In this document: one piece after another, positions 1 through 5,063 of the stretch | Layout of the letters: each line of letters opens with the position of its first letter | Position numbering within the stretch: position 1 is the stretch's first letter | DNA from: DATLZB01 sp035574175 | GTDB lineage: Bacteria > Pseudomonadota > Alphaproteobacteria > Rhizobiales > Hyphomicrobiaceae | NCBI GenBank assembly: GCA_035574175.1 | Contig: DATLZB010000024.1 | Span: 1-5,438 of the forward strand | Reading direction: 5' to 3' | DNA: 5,438 bases | Notes under the pieces: generated by a model | The model's input: only the letters and a program-made list of their open reading frames with translations | Database searches by the model: none | What the model was told of the DNA's origin: nothing | Made by a program: the position numbers and the translations under genes

Positions 1-22
1 GTACGCATCCGGTGAGCACCGC
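1..22 (+). repeat. Left terminal inverted repeat of the IS66 element
   Basis: This 22-bp end starts GTACGCATCCGGTGAG and lies 18 bp beyond the tnpC stop. Compared with the right end read inward, it differs only at positions 7, 13, 16, 17 and 18. The form GTA-x-GC at the tip fits known IS66-family termini. Because it starts at base 1, the target duplication on this side cannot be seen. Confidence 0.85.
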
Positions 23-40
23 AGGGGATGTTAGGAGTGA

Positions 41-1660
41 TCAGGCGGCTGTCGCCTGCGGCTGCATCCTCGCGGCCTTCCAGTTCCACGGCAACAGCTC
101 GGCTATGCGGCTGGCCGGGTGATCGGCGATGCGGGCGAGCACGTCGGCGAGCCAGGCCCGGGGGTCGACGTCGTTGAGCTTGGCGGTCTCGATGAGGGTG
201 TAGATAGCGGCCGCGCGCCTGCCTCCGGAATCGGAACCGGCGAACGTCCAATTGCGTCGCCCGACGGCGATGCCGCGCAGGGCACGCTCGGCCGCGTTGT
301 TGCTCATGCAGACGCGACCGTCGTCGAGGAAGCGCGTGAGCGCCGCCCATCGCTCGAGGCTGTAGTTCATCGCCTTGGCCAGCGGGTTGCCGGAGGATAG
401 CTTGCGGCGCTCCTGGCGCATCCAGGTTTCGAGCGCGTCGGCGAGCGGCCTCGATCGCTGACGGCGCACAGCAAGACGCTGATCCGCGGACAGCGCGTTG
501 ATCTCGCGCTCGATGGCGAACAGCTCGTCGATGCGGCGCACGGCCTCAATGGCGAGCGGGGCCTTGCGCAGCTCGGCCAGCTCATAGAACTTCCTGCGTG
601 CGTGCGCCCAGCACGCGGCTTCAATGATGGGACCCGGCTTGCGGGCTGGCCCATAGAGACCATTGAAGCCGGCATAGGCGTCAGCCTGCATGAGGCCGCT
701 GTAGCCGGCGAGATGCCGCTCGGGGTGCTCCTTGCCGCGATCAGGGGAGTAGTAGAAGGCGGCCGCCGGCGGCGCGCGGCCGGCGAAGGGTGCGTCGTCG
801 CGCACGTAGACCCACAGCCGGCCCGTGCGCGTCTTGCCTTTGGCCAGCACCGGCACGGTGGTGTCGTCGGCATGGATGCGCTCGGCAGCGAAGACATGGC
901 CGGCGATCGCCTCCACCAGGGGCATCAGGGTGGCCGCGCTGGCGCCGACCCAGTCGGCCAGCGTCGAGACATCGAGCTCGATGCCTTCCTTGGCGTAGAT
1001 CTCGCTCTGCCGGTTCAGCGGCAAGTGCGCCCCGTATTTGCCGAACAGGACCTGGGCCAGCAGCTGCGGCCCGGCGCGGCCGCGGGCGATCGGGTGCGAC
1101 GGCGCCGGCGGCTGGGTGATGGCCTCGCAGCGCCGGCAGGAGAACTTCTCGCGCACGTGGCTTATCACTTTCCACTGCGCCGGCACGTGCTCCAAGGTCT
1201 CGGTGATGTCCTCGCCGAGCTTCCTCAGCGGCCCACCGCAGCAGGGACACGCCGAGGGTGCTGGATGCACGATGCGCTCGCGCTGCAAGTGCTGGGGCAG
1301 CGGCCGGCGGGCCGGCTTGCGGCCCTTCTCCCGGCCGCTGGTGGCGCTCTGCTCATTCAGCGGCGGCGCCGCGATCTCGGCCGCCGCTGCGTCCTGCGCG
1401 ATCCGCTCCTCGAGCTCGGCCAGCTGCAGCTCCAATTGATCGATGAGCCTGGCCCCGCGCTCCGAGGAGGCTCCGAACTTGTCGCGCCGCAGCTTGGCGA
1501 TGGTCAGCTTGAGCGTCTCGACCTCGGCCTCCAGCCCGCTGGCGCGGCTCTCAGCGATGGCCGCCCGCTCTTCGGACGCGATCCGCGCCGCCTGCTCGGC
1601 CTTGAGCTTTCTTTCGAGCTCGGCGATGTGGTCGAGCAGCTTGGCGGCGTCGGGCGTCAT
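41..1660 (-). CDS. tnpC: IS66 family transposase TnpC
   Basis: DDE transposase that carries out cleavage and strand transfer of the element; 539 residues, normal for the family. Residues 5-95 are rich in Leu, Glu, Lys and Arg and look like the IS66 leucine-zipper coiled coil, including the KLRRDKFGASSER segment (56-68). A zinc-binding module follows, with CPCC at 138-141 and CRRC at 175-178. The catalytic core shows HADDTTVPV (first Asp at 265), QADAYAGF (second Asp at 327) and SNNAAERALR (Glu at 458), with the family signature CWAHARRKF at 350-358. The C-terminal IS66 segment ends in the typical LLPWNWK (residues 522-528). The ATG at 1660 is the natural family start, although its ribosome binding site is weak. 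It lies 81 bp after tnpB on the same strand, so it is probably expressed from the tnpA transcript. No truncation or lost catalytic residue was seen. Confidence 0.97.
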   Translation of the reverse strand: MTPDAAKLLDHIAELERKLKAEQAARIASEERAAIAESRASGLEAEVETLKLTIAKLRRDKFGASSERGARLIDQLELQLAELEERIAQDAAAAEIAAPPLNEQSATSGREKGRKPARRPLPQHLQRERIVHPAPSACPCCGGPLRKLGEDITETLEHVPAQWKVISHVREKFSCRRCEAITQPPAPSHPIARGRAGPQLLAQVLFGKYGAHLPLNRQSEIYAKEGIELDVSTLADWVGASAATLMPLVEAIAGHVFAAERIHADDTTVPVLAKGKTRTGRLWVYVRDDAPFAGRAPPAAAFYYSPDRGKEHPERHLAGYSGLMQADAYAGFNGLYGPARKPGPIIEAACWAHARRKFYELAELRKAPLAIEAVRRIDELFAIEREINALSADQRLAVRRQRSRPLADALETWMRQERRKLSSGNPLAKAMNYSLERWAALTRFLDDGRVCMSNNAAERALRGIAVGRRNWTFAGSDSGGRRAAAIYTLIETAKLNDVDPRAWLADVLARIADHPASRIAELLPWNWKAARMQPQATAA

Positions 1661-1741
1661 GACCGCGCACGATACCTGCTTCGCGCGCTGGCAATTGCCC
1701 GGTCGGTCAATAATCGCGGGGACGAGTCGTTGCGGTCACAC

Positions 1742-2089
1742 TCAGCCGGCCACTTCGGGACGCCAGGTGTGCTGTGGCGCCCGCCAGTCAATGCCCTCCA
1801 ACAGATAACCGAGCTGTGCCGCCGAGATCGTCACCGCACCTTCCGACGGCGTCGGCCAAATGAATCGCCCGCGCTCGAGCCTTTTCGAGAACAGGCACGC
1901 GCCCTGCCCGTCGTGCCAAATCACCTTGACGAGCCCACCCCTGCGCCCGCGAAAGACGAACAGATGACCGCAGTGCGGATCGGCCTTGAGCTTCTCCTGC
2001 ACCAGCAGCGCCAGACCTGGGAACCCCTTGCGCATGTCGCAGTGACCGGTCGCCAGCCATACGCGCACGCCCGGCGGGAAACCGATCAT
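1742..2089 (-). CDS. tnpB: IS66 family accessory protein TnpB
   Basis: A 115-residue protein, the standard TnpB (IS66 Orf2) length. It carries family hallmarks: GHCDMRKGFPGLALLV (15-30), HLFVFRGRRGGLVKVIWHDG (42-61) and CLFSKRLERGRFIWP (65-79). TnpB is required for efficient transposition of IS66 elements, but its biochemical role is not settled. Its ATG overlaps the tnpA stop in the sequence ATGA (2086-2089), which points to translational coupling and stoichiometric production of TnpA and TnpB. It is followed by an 81-bp gap before tnpC. The gene looks intact. Confidence 0.96.
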   Translation of the reverse strand: MIGFPPGVRVWLATGHCDMRKGFPGLALLVQEKLKADPHCGHLFVFRGRRGGLVKVIWHDGQGACLFSKRLERGRFIWPTPSEGAVTISAAQLGYLLEGIDWRAPQHTWRPEVAG

Positions 2090-2514
2090 GCGCGCCTCAG
2101 AGTGGAGAGAATGCGCGTCACCAGCCCGGCATCGGGCGCGCCTTCCACCCGCACCCGGTCTCCGCTCTTGAGATCGATCTCGATCGTGCCCGCGTTGCGG
2201 GTTGCCTTCCGTCGCCGGGGCGAGCGCACCTCTCGTTCCTCACCCGCAATCGCCGGTTCTCCCACCACCTCGACCGCCGCGAACGTCAGCGCGGGCACGC
2301 TACCCGGCTCCGATCGGTGGTCGGTGAGAAGCCCCTTGGCCAATGCCTGGCGACGCCAACCGAACAGCTGGCTCGCGTTGACGCCGCGCTGCCGGGCGAC
2401 CTGCGACACCGAATTGCCGGGCCGGCAAGCCTCTTCGACCAGCTGGAGCTTCTCCTCCTCGCTCCAACGCCGCCGACGCTCAGGCCGCGTGATGATCTCG
2501 ACCCGCCCGCTCAT
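2086..2514 (-). CDS. tnpA: IS66 family accessory protein TnpA (helix-turn-helix)
   Basis: A 142-residue protein of the IS66 Orf1 type. Residues about 14-60 form a homeodomain-like helix-turn-helix: RRRRWSEEEKLQLVEEA, then VSQVARQRGVNASQLFGWRR. This would bind DNA, probably the element ends or promoter. The middle is a variable, charged linker. The last 35 residues (TIEIDLKSGDRVRVEG and after) match the conserved C-terminal patch of this family. The ATG at 2514 is preceded closely by GGAAGGACG, a purine-rich but tightly spaced ribosome binding site that directly abuts a hairpin-forming repeat (2523-2563). It is the first gene of the tnpA-tnpB-tnpC operon and overlaps tnpB by four bases. Confidence 0.93.
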   Translation of the reverse strand: MSGRVEIITRPERRRRWSEEEKLQLVEEACRPGNSVSQVARQRGVNASQLFGWRRQALAKGLLTDHRSEPGSVPALTFAAVEVVGEPAIAGEEREVRSPRRRKATRNAGTIEIDLKSGDRVRVEGAPDAGLVTRILSTLRRA

Positions 2515-2522
2515 CGTCCTTC

Positions 2523-2563
2523 CGCCTAGTCGTACGCCTATGAATATGACTAGGCGTTAGGCG
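2523..2563 (-). promoter_or_regulatory. Inverted-repeat cluster at the tnpA leader (hairpin or operator)
   Basis: Between the right end of the IS66 element and tnpA, cgccta occurs at 2523-2528 and 2535-2540 and its complement taggcg at 2551-2556 and 2558-2563. The longest perfect arms are nine bases (2523-2531 with 2548-2556, 16-nt spacer). In the minus-strand RNA the 3' arm ends just before GAAGGACG and the tnpA ATG, so folding would sit against the ribosome binding site. Alternative pairings exclude one another. The arms are seen; the control function is inferred. Confidence 0.45.
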
Positions 2564-2583
2564 GAGCGACCCAGCTCCGCAAG

Positions 2584-2605
2584 GCGGCCTTCGCCGGACG
2601 CGTAC
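2584..2605 (-). repeat. Right terminal inverted repeat of the IS66 element
   Basis: Read inward on the minus strand from 2605 this begins GTACGCGTCCGGCGAAG, matching the left end at 17 of 22 positions including the first six and the last four. It marks the junction with the older, interrupted IS66-type tnpA. Confidence 0.86.
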
Positions 2606-2866
2606 GGCGATGACGAACGCGCGACAAAGCTGATCTGCACGGGAACAAACGCGGCCGCCTCCGGCTCCCTCAGAGAGATGCCCGGAAGCTTGCCCTCCCG
2701 CGCAAGCCTCAACCACGTGTAGAGCTGCGAGCGACACACTCCATGTCGATCCGCGATGGCCGCTATCGTGGCGCCTGGCGCGAGTGCCTCCGACATGATC
2801 CTGAGCTTCTGCTCAGTCGGCAGATTGACGCCCGCGTTCTACCGTCGAGATGATCTCGGTCGCCAT
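2606..2866 (-). pseudogene. tnpA: IS66-type tnpA remnant, frameshifted and interrupted
   Basis: An ATG at 2866 starts MATEIISTVERG, a typical beginning of an IS66 TnpA class, but that frame stops after 17 codons. One frame over, the family sequence continues as LPTEQKLRIMSEALAPG, followed by the helix-turn-helix IAAIADRHGVCRSQLYTWLR and the LPGISL segment. A single-base insertion or deletion between about 2820 and 2840 explains this. The frame can be opened again from the internal ATG at 2796. Family similarity stops near FVARSSSP because the intact IS66 begins at 2605; the last 15 codons before the TAA at 2557 are read from the inverted repeat and leader of that element. The conserved C-terminal patch is missing. 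It is dead twice over, unless an internal start makes a helix-turn-helix fragment. Confidence 0.82.
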
Positions 2867-2970
2867 GTGCCTTACCGTCTTAAGCACGTGAAGTAAGGAC
2901 AGTATGCTTCACCCGATCACGTCGCACTCAACAAGCGCTGGCTCGGCCGCAGTCGCAGGGTCACGCTTAC
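2606..2970 (-). mobile_element. Right-end remnant of a second IS66-family element
   Basis: This segment holds the 5' part of a different IS66-type tnpA and about 104 bp upstream of it, the spacing expected between tnpA and an IS66 terminus. The outer end is placed at 2970 because the minus strand there reads GTAAGCGTGACC, and GTAAGC is a common IS66 tip. The neighbouring IS1595-type reading frame also loses family resemblance at exactly this base. The inner side is cut at 2605 by the intact IS66 element. The rest of this element should lie to the left of base 1, if it survives. If it made an 8-bp duplication, the right copy would be gccgcagt (2971-2978). Confidence 0.65.
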
Positions 2971-3191
2971 GCCGCAGTCCGCGCACTCGAACGTGGTGCC
3001 GCCGCGGATCGTCCACACACGCGTGCTGCTGCAACGCGCACAGGCCGGCTCACCGCCCCAGCGCGCCGCGATCCAGTAGGCGCGGCAGTCCGCCTCGGTC
3101 GCAAAGCGCTCCTCAAGGTCGCCGTCTTCGGAAAATCACGCCAGAGATCGTCGCGTGTGGGGCCATGGCTCAACTCCCTGTTCGAGCTCAT
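2971..3191 (-). pseudogene. IS1595-family transposase, N-terminal remnant with frameshift
   Basis: From the ATG at 3191 the frame gives MSSNRELSHGPTRDDLWRDF and then shifts at about 3127-3131. The adjacent frame continues as GDLEERFATEADCRAYWIAA, RWGGEPACARC and TTFECADCG. This is the N-terminal region and zinc ribbon (CARC and CADC pairs) of IS1595-type transposases. The loss of one base near CCGAAGAC would account for the shift. Similarity ends right after the second Cys pair, at 2971, where an IS66 terminus starts. The whole catalytic domain is therefore missing from the window and would lie, if it exists, beyond base 1. The family call rests on motif pattern and not on a search. Confidence 0.75.
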
Positions 3192-3254
3192 GATACCCAT
3201 GAATGCGCCGGAATTAAGCCGCTAGGCATGGTCCAAGAGCATCTAACTAAGATC

Positions 3255-3428
3255 GATGCTTCCGGCTACGATGCGGGCAAGAAAATCAAAGGCAAGAAGC
3301 GTCACCTCTCTGTCGACACGCTCGGCCTGATGGTCGGCTTCCTCGTCACACCGGGCGACATCCAGAATCGCGATGTGGCTGCGCCGCTGTTGAAGGCGGT
3401 GCGCAAGATGGTTCCATCGCTTCTCTAA
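3255..3428 (+). pseudogene. IS5-family transposase fragment
   Basis: The frame reads GYDAGKKIKGKKRHLSVDTL, then GLMVGFLVTPGDIQNRDVAA and ends VRKMVPSLL. This matches the segment between the first and second catalytic Asp of IS5-family DDE transposases: the GYDAGKK-KGRKRH block and the DIQ-RD block. The usual DSQSVK stretch before it and the FADGGYAG stretch after it are both absent, and a TAA at 3426 closes the frame. About 57 residues remain of a protein that is normally several hundred, or is made from two overlapping frames. It is on the opposite strand to the IS1595 and IS66 remnants, so it is an independent insertion or rearrangement scrap. No terminal repeats were found. It cannot be functional. 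Confidence 0.8.
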
Positions 3429-3581
3429 TTCGATCCCGGCCGTCAAGCTGCAAACGGCAGCAGCGAACGTCTGTTGCCGCGGGTCAAGCCAACTAAGAAT
3501 TGACCAGAAATGCCAACCATCTGGAGTAGCATTCATGCCTAGGGCGTACCCCGCTGGACACCACTACGTTCCCCGACTTCC
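3429..3581. other. Intergenic stretch without a recognisable gene
   Basis: An open minus-strand frame runs across it into the IS5 fragment, but it shows no family pattern. It is probably leftover sequence from decayed insertions. A pair of cctaggg/ccctagg segments (3538-3544 and 3580-3586) is mostly the self-palindrome CCTAGG and is not interpreted. Confidence 0.4.
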
Positions 3582-3854
3582 CTAGGAGATCAGGATGGTT
3601 GTAGCGGCGGCCAGGATGGTCAATGCCACCAACACGGCCTTTCTCTGTGTACTCATCTGGGGCTTGATCGCAAGCGAAGTCGCCTGCCGCGAGTAACAGA
3701 GCGGCACTCTGTCAGTGCCGACGTGCAATTGCGCCAAGTCCCAATTTGGATAATGTTGGTTGGGCTGCAGAAACTCATCTCGCATCACCCCGAATGTTTC
3801 GCTCGGGCAAATCGATGCGATCTCGATGGATCTGGTCACTTCAGTGGTCGACAT
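3582..3854 (-). CDS. Hypothetical 90-residue protein with C-terminal hydrophobic segment
   Basis: I do not recognise this protein. The ATG at 3854 is chosen over the one at 3860 because GGGAG lies six bases before it, whereas it touches the upstream ATG directly. Residues 1-66 are soluble and include an aromatic, polar patch, NQHYPNWDL (32-40), and GTDRVPLCY (46-54). Residues 70-90 begin STQRKAV and continue as an uninterrupted hydrophobic run to the stop, resembling a tail anchor. Alternatively, the internal ATG at 3656 would give a 24-residue peptide (MSTQRKAV onwards) that looks like a bare signal or membrane segment, but it has no ribosome binding site. The whole could be a fusion of two decayed genes. 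It lies downstream of a probable terminator, so it would need its own promoter, which is not evident. Confidence 0.42.
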   Translation of the reverse strand: MSTTEVTRSIEIASICPSETFGVMRDEFLQPNQHYPNWDLAQLHVGTDRVPLCYSRQATSLAIKPQMSTQRKAVLVALTILAAATTILIS

Positions 3855-3936
3855 GTCCATCTCCCGTCCTCGGGTGCGCCCGTATATCCAGGTGCCAGCT
3901 GTCCTCTACCCACTCCGGGACACTGCACAATGAATA

Positions 3937-3960
3937 GCCCGCGAACACCCGCTCGCGGGC
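3937..3960 (-). terminator. GC-rich hairpin, probable terminator of the 42-residue peptide gene
   Basis: The perfect eight-base arms gcccgcga (3937-3944) and tcgcgggc (3953-3960) enclose an eight-base loop. They lie 24 bp past the stop of the small secreted-peptide gene on the same strand. The tail on the minus strand, TATTCATTG, is only partly T-rich, so termination efficiency is uncertain. Confidence 0.55.
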
Positions 3961-3983
3961 CTTCAACAACAATGGGCAACCGG

Positions 3984-4112
3984 TTATTGGGATTGCCGTT
4001 CCTGCTGCTCATAGAAGCTCTTGGCGTCGAAGGCGCTAGCCTGCGATGCAAGGCCTGCAATGACCGCCAAAGCGATCAGCGCACAACCGATGGTTCTCTG
4101 GATGCCTGTCAT
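3984..4112 (-). CDS. Small exported peptide (42 residues) with signal sequence
   Basis: The frame starts MTGIQRTIGC, runs through a hydrophobic core ALIALAVIAGLA (11-22) and reaches a typical signal peptidase I site, SQASA (23-27). The predicted mature peptide is only 15 residues, FDAKSFYEQQERQSQ. A GGAG element at 4120-4123 stands seven bases before the ATG, a strong ribosome binding site. Small proteins with a signal peptide followed by FDAK-(S/T/N)F(Y/F/W)EQ are, from memory, widespread in Bradyrhizobium and relatives; their function is unknown. The product should be periplasmic or secreted. It is preceded by an AT-rich region with a candidate promoter and followed by a GC-rich hairpin, so it is likely a single-gene transcription unit. 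Its length makes it easy to miss in automatic annotation. Confidence 0.78.
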   Translation of the reverse strand: MTGIQRTIGCALIALAVIAGLASQASAFDAKSFYEQQERQSQ

Positions 4113-4179
4113 TTTCGTTCTCCAAGACGTTAAGAAGCAATTTGAATGACCATCACTCAAATCACAAAGTGAAGCTCAC

Positions 4180-4208
4180 ATAATATTGTGTTGTAAATAT
4201 GGCATAAA
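4180..4208 (-). promoter_or_regulatory. Candidate sigma-70-type promoter for the 42-residue peptide gene
   Basis: On the minus strand TTTATG (4203-4208) and TATTAT (4180-4185) are separated by exactly 17 bases. The -10 box matches the consensus at five of six positions and the -35 box at three of six. A transcript starting near 4172 would have a leader of about 60 bases before the ATG at 4112. The local AT richness, in an otherwise GC-rich window, supports a promoter. Confidence 0.4.
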
Positions 4209-4214
4209 TATGGC
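4195..4214. repeat. Two direct copies of aaatatggc, 11 bp apart
   Basis: Identical nine-base units lie at 4195-4203 and 4206-4214. The 11-bp period is about one helical turn, so two protein subunits could bind the same face of the DNA. The pair overlaps the candidate -35 box, as an operator would, but chance in AT-rich DNA cannot be excluded. Confidence 0.3.
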
Positions 4215-4479
4215 CGCGAAAATATAATTTCCAGAAATGTGGCTTCATGCGTAATATATCGACAACAAGTACTGCTAACTATACGCAAGAGCATATGTCT
4301 GTCAGCACGAAAAGCTTGTCGGTTTTCGAGAATGCCCTCTCCAATATTTTGGACGGACACTGTCTCCCGGGGGGCCGCGACCTTAGTTCGTTGCTCCGAA
4401 GAGTATGCCGAACCGCCGCGCCGCCACCCGTTGCTGCCGGGATGCTACTTCCACAATCGTTCTTTCCTCGCGAGCTTCG
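4215..4479. other. Non-coding stretch between two minus-strand genes
   Basis: Part of the 367-bp gap between the CBS protein gene and the secreted-peptide gene. The half nearer the peptide gene is AT-rich, and the half nearer the CBS gene is GC-rich with a cccgggggg run at 4367-4375. Open frames exist on both strands but have neither family resemblance nor supporting ribosome binding sites. No clear terminator for the CBS gene was found. Confidence 0.4.
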
Positions 4480-4938
4480 TCATCGACCGCTGATGTACTC
4501 CCGCATCGCGTCCGCTTCGGCCTGGATCTCGTGAAGCTGGTACTTCACCACGTCGCTCATGCTGACGATGCCGCGAAGACGCCCCTCCCCATCCACTACC
4601 GGAATGTGGCGGATCCGCTGCGCGACCATTGCCGCCATGATCGCGCCCACGCGATCGTCAGCGGAGCAGGTGAGGACCTGCTCGGTCATCACGCTACGAA
4701 CGCGGTCTTTCAACACGTCAACGCCGTGATCGGCAAGCGCATCCACGATCCCGCGATCCGAGACGATGCCGAGGATGCTCGCCCCGTCCTCGGAGACGAC
4801 GAGGGCCCCGACAAGTTCGTCGCGCATGCGGCGGATGGCTTCGGCGACGGTGACATCGGGCTTGACCGTGCGAACCTCTTCGTTTCCGCTGGCGCGCAGC
4901 GCGGCCACTTTGCCCGCGACAATCGATGCTACCGTCAT
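4480..4938 (-). CDS. Tandem CBS-domain protein
   Basis: A 152-residue cytosolic protein made almost entirely of one CBS pair (Bateman module), which in this superfamily binds adenine nucleotides such as AMP, ATP or NAD-type ligands and senses energy state. The first domain spans about residues 18-70, with VAEAIRRM and GIVSDRGIV. The linker has VRSVMT (80-85). The second spans about 86-140 with RHIPVVDGEGRLRGIVSMSD (110-129), followed by the amphipathic HEIQAEADAMREYI tail typical of stand-alone alphaproteobacterial CBS proteins. The ATG at 4938 is preferred because GAGGGA precedes it by five bases; the GTG at 4950, four codons upstream, lacks such a site and lies within it. No catalytic domain is attached, so the partner is unknown. 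The gene follows two small genes on the same strand after a 125-bp gap. Confidence 0.93.
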   Translation of the reverse strand: MTVASIVAGKVAALRASGNEEVRTVKPDVTVAEAIRRMRDELVGALVVSEDGASILGIVSDRGIVDALADHGVDVLKDRVRSVMTEQVLTCSADDRVGAIMAAMVAQRIRHIPVVDGEGRLRGIVSMSDVVKYQLHEIQAEADAMREYISGR

Positions 4939-4980
4939 CAGATCCCTCACGACATTTCAGAAGATCGCTGCGAAAGCAAG

Positions 4981-5009
4981 TTTCGGTGGGTAGGAGCCCA
5001 CATGCGAAA
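4981..5009 (-). promoter_or_regulatory. Leader hairpin upstream of the CBS gene
   Basis: gtggg (4986-4990) pairs with cccac (4997-5001) around a six-base loop, and the flanking tttcg (4981-4985) pairs with cgaaa (5005-5009) after a three-base bulge. A second cgaaag copy at 4971-4976 could compete for tttcg. There is no T-run, so this is a leader structure or a weak terminator for the upstream genes. The structure is seen; the role is inference. Confidence 0.28.
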
Positions 5010-5063
5010 GGCGGCGGCGCCGCTAGGTTGCAGTCTACAGGTACGGCGCGGTCCAAGTGCCGC

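Larger units (their letters stand above)
1..2605 (-). mobile_element. Complete IS66-family insertion sequence (tnpA-tnpB-tnpC)
   Basis: A 2605-bp element in the usual size range for IS66. It carries the three canonical genes in order tnpA, tnpB, tnpC on the minus strand, all open and full length. Base 1 starts with GTACGCATCCGG. The minus strand read inward from 2605 starts with GTACGCGTCCGG, and the two ends match at 17 of 22 positions. tnpA begins 91 bp inside the right end. The outside sequence switches abruptly at 2606 to a different IS66-type tnpA, which supports 2605 as the true end. The family usually duplicates 8 bp of target; the right-hand copy would be ggcgatga (2606-2613), but the left flank is outside the window. 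Nothing visible inactivates the element, so it may still be mobile. Confidence 0.9.

Noticed and set aside
2520..2535. GTACG on the minus strand at 2535 as the right end of the intact IS66
   Set aside because: Only the first five bases match the left end well. The site at 2605 matches at 17 of 22 positions, leaves tnpA the usual distance from the end and coincides with the break in the older tnpA.
602..2560. Very long plus-strand open frame of 652 codons
   Set aside because: It lies antisense to tnpC, tnpB and tnpA, is low in stops because of high GC content, and shows no family pattern.
2904..3254. Plus-strand frame leading into the IS5 fragment, as a single 174-residue gene
   Set aside because: The first part is the antisense of the IS1595 zinc-ribbon remnant; only the last 57 or so residues have IS5 similarity.
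3243..3536. Minus-strand frame of 97 codons starting MNATPDGWHF
   Set aside because: Its second half is antisense to the IS5 fragment and the first half is not recognisable; it is probably decayed intergenic sequence.
3538..3586. cctaggg and ccctagg as a terminal inverted repeat of a small element
   Set aside because: The core CCTAGG is its own complement, so the match is trivial, and only about 49 bp are enclosed.
4157..4534. Overlapping open frames on both strands in the AT-rich gap
   Set aside because: Neither shows motifs, a convincing ribosome binding site or family resemblance, and the region better fits a promoter region.
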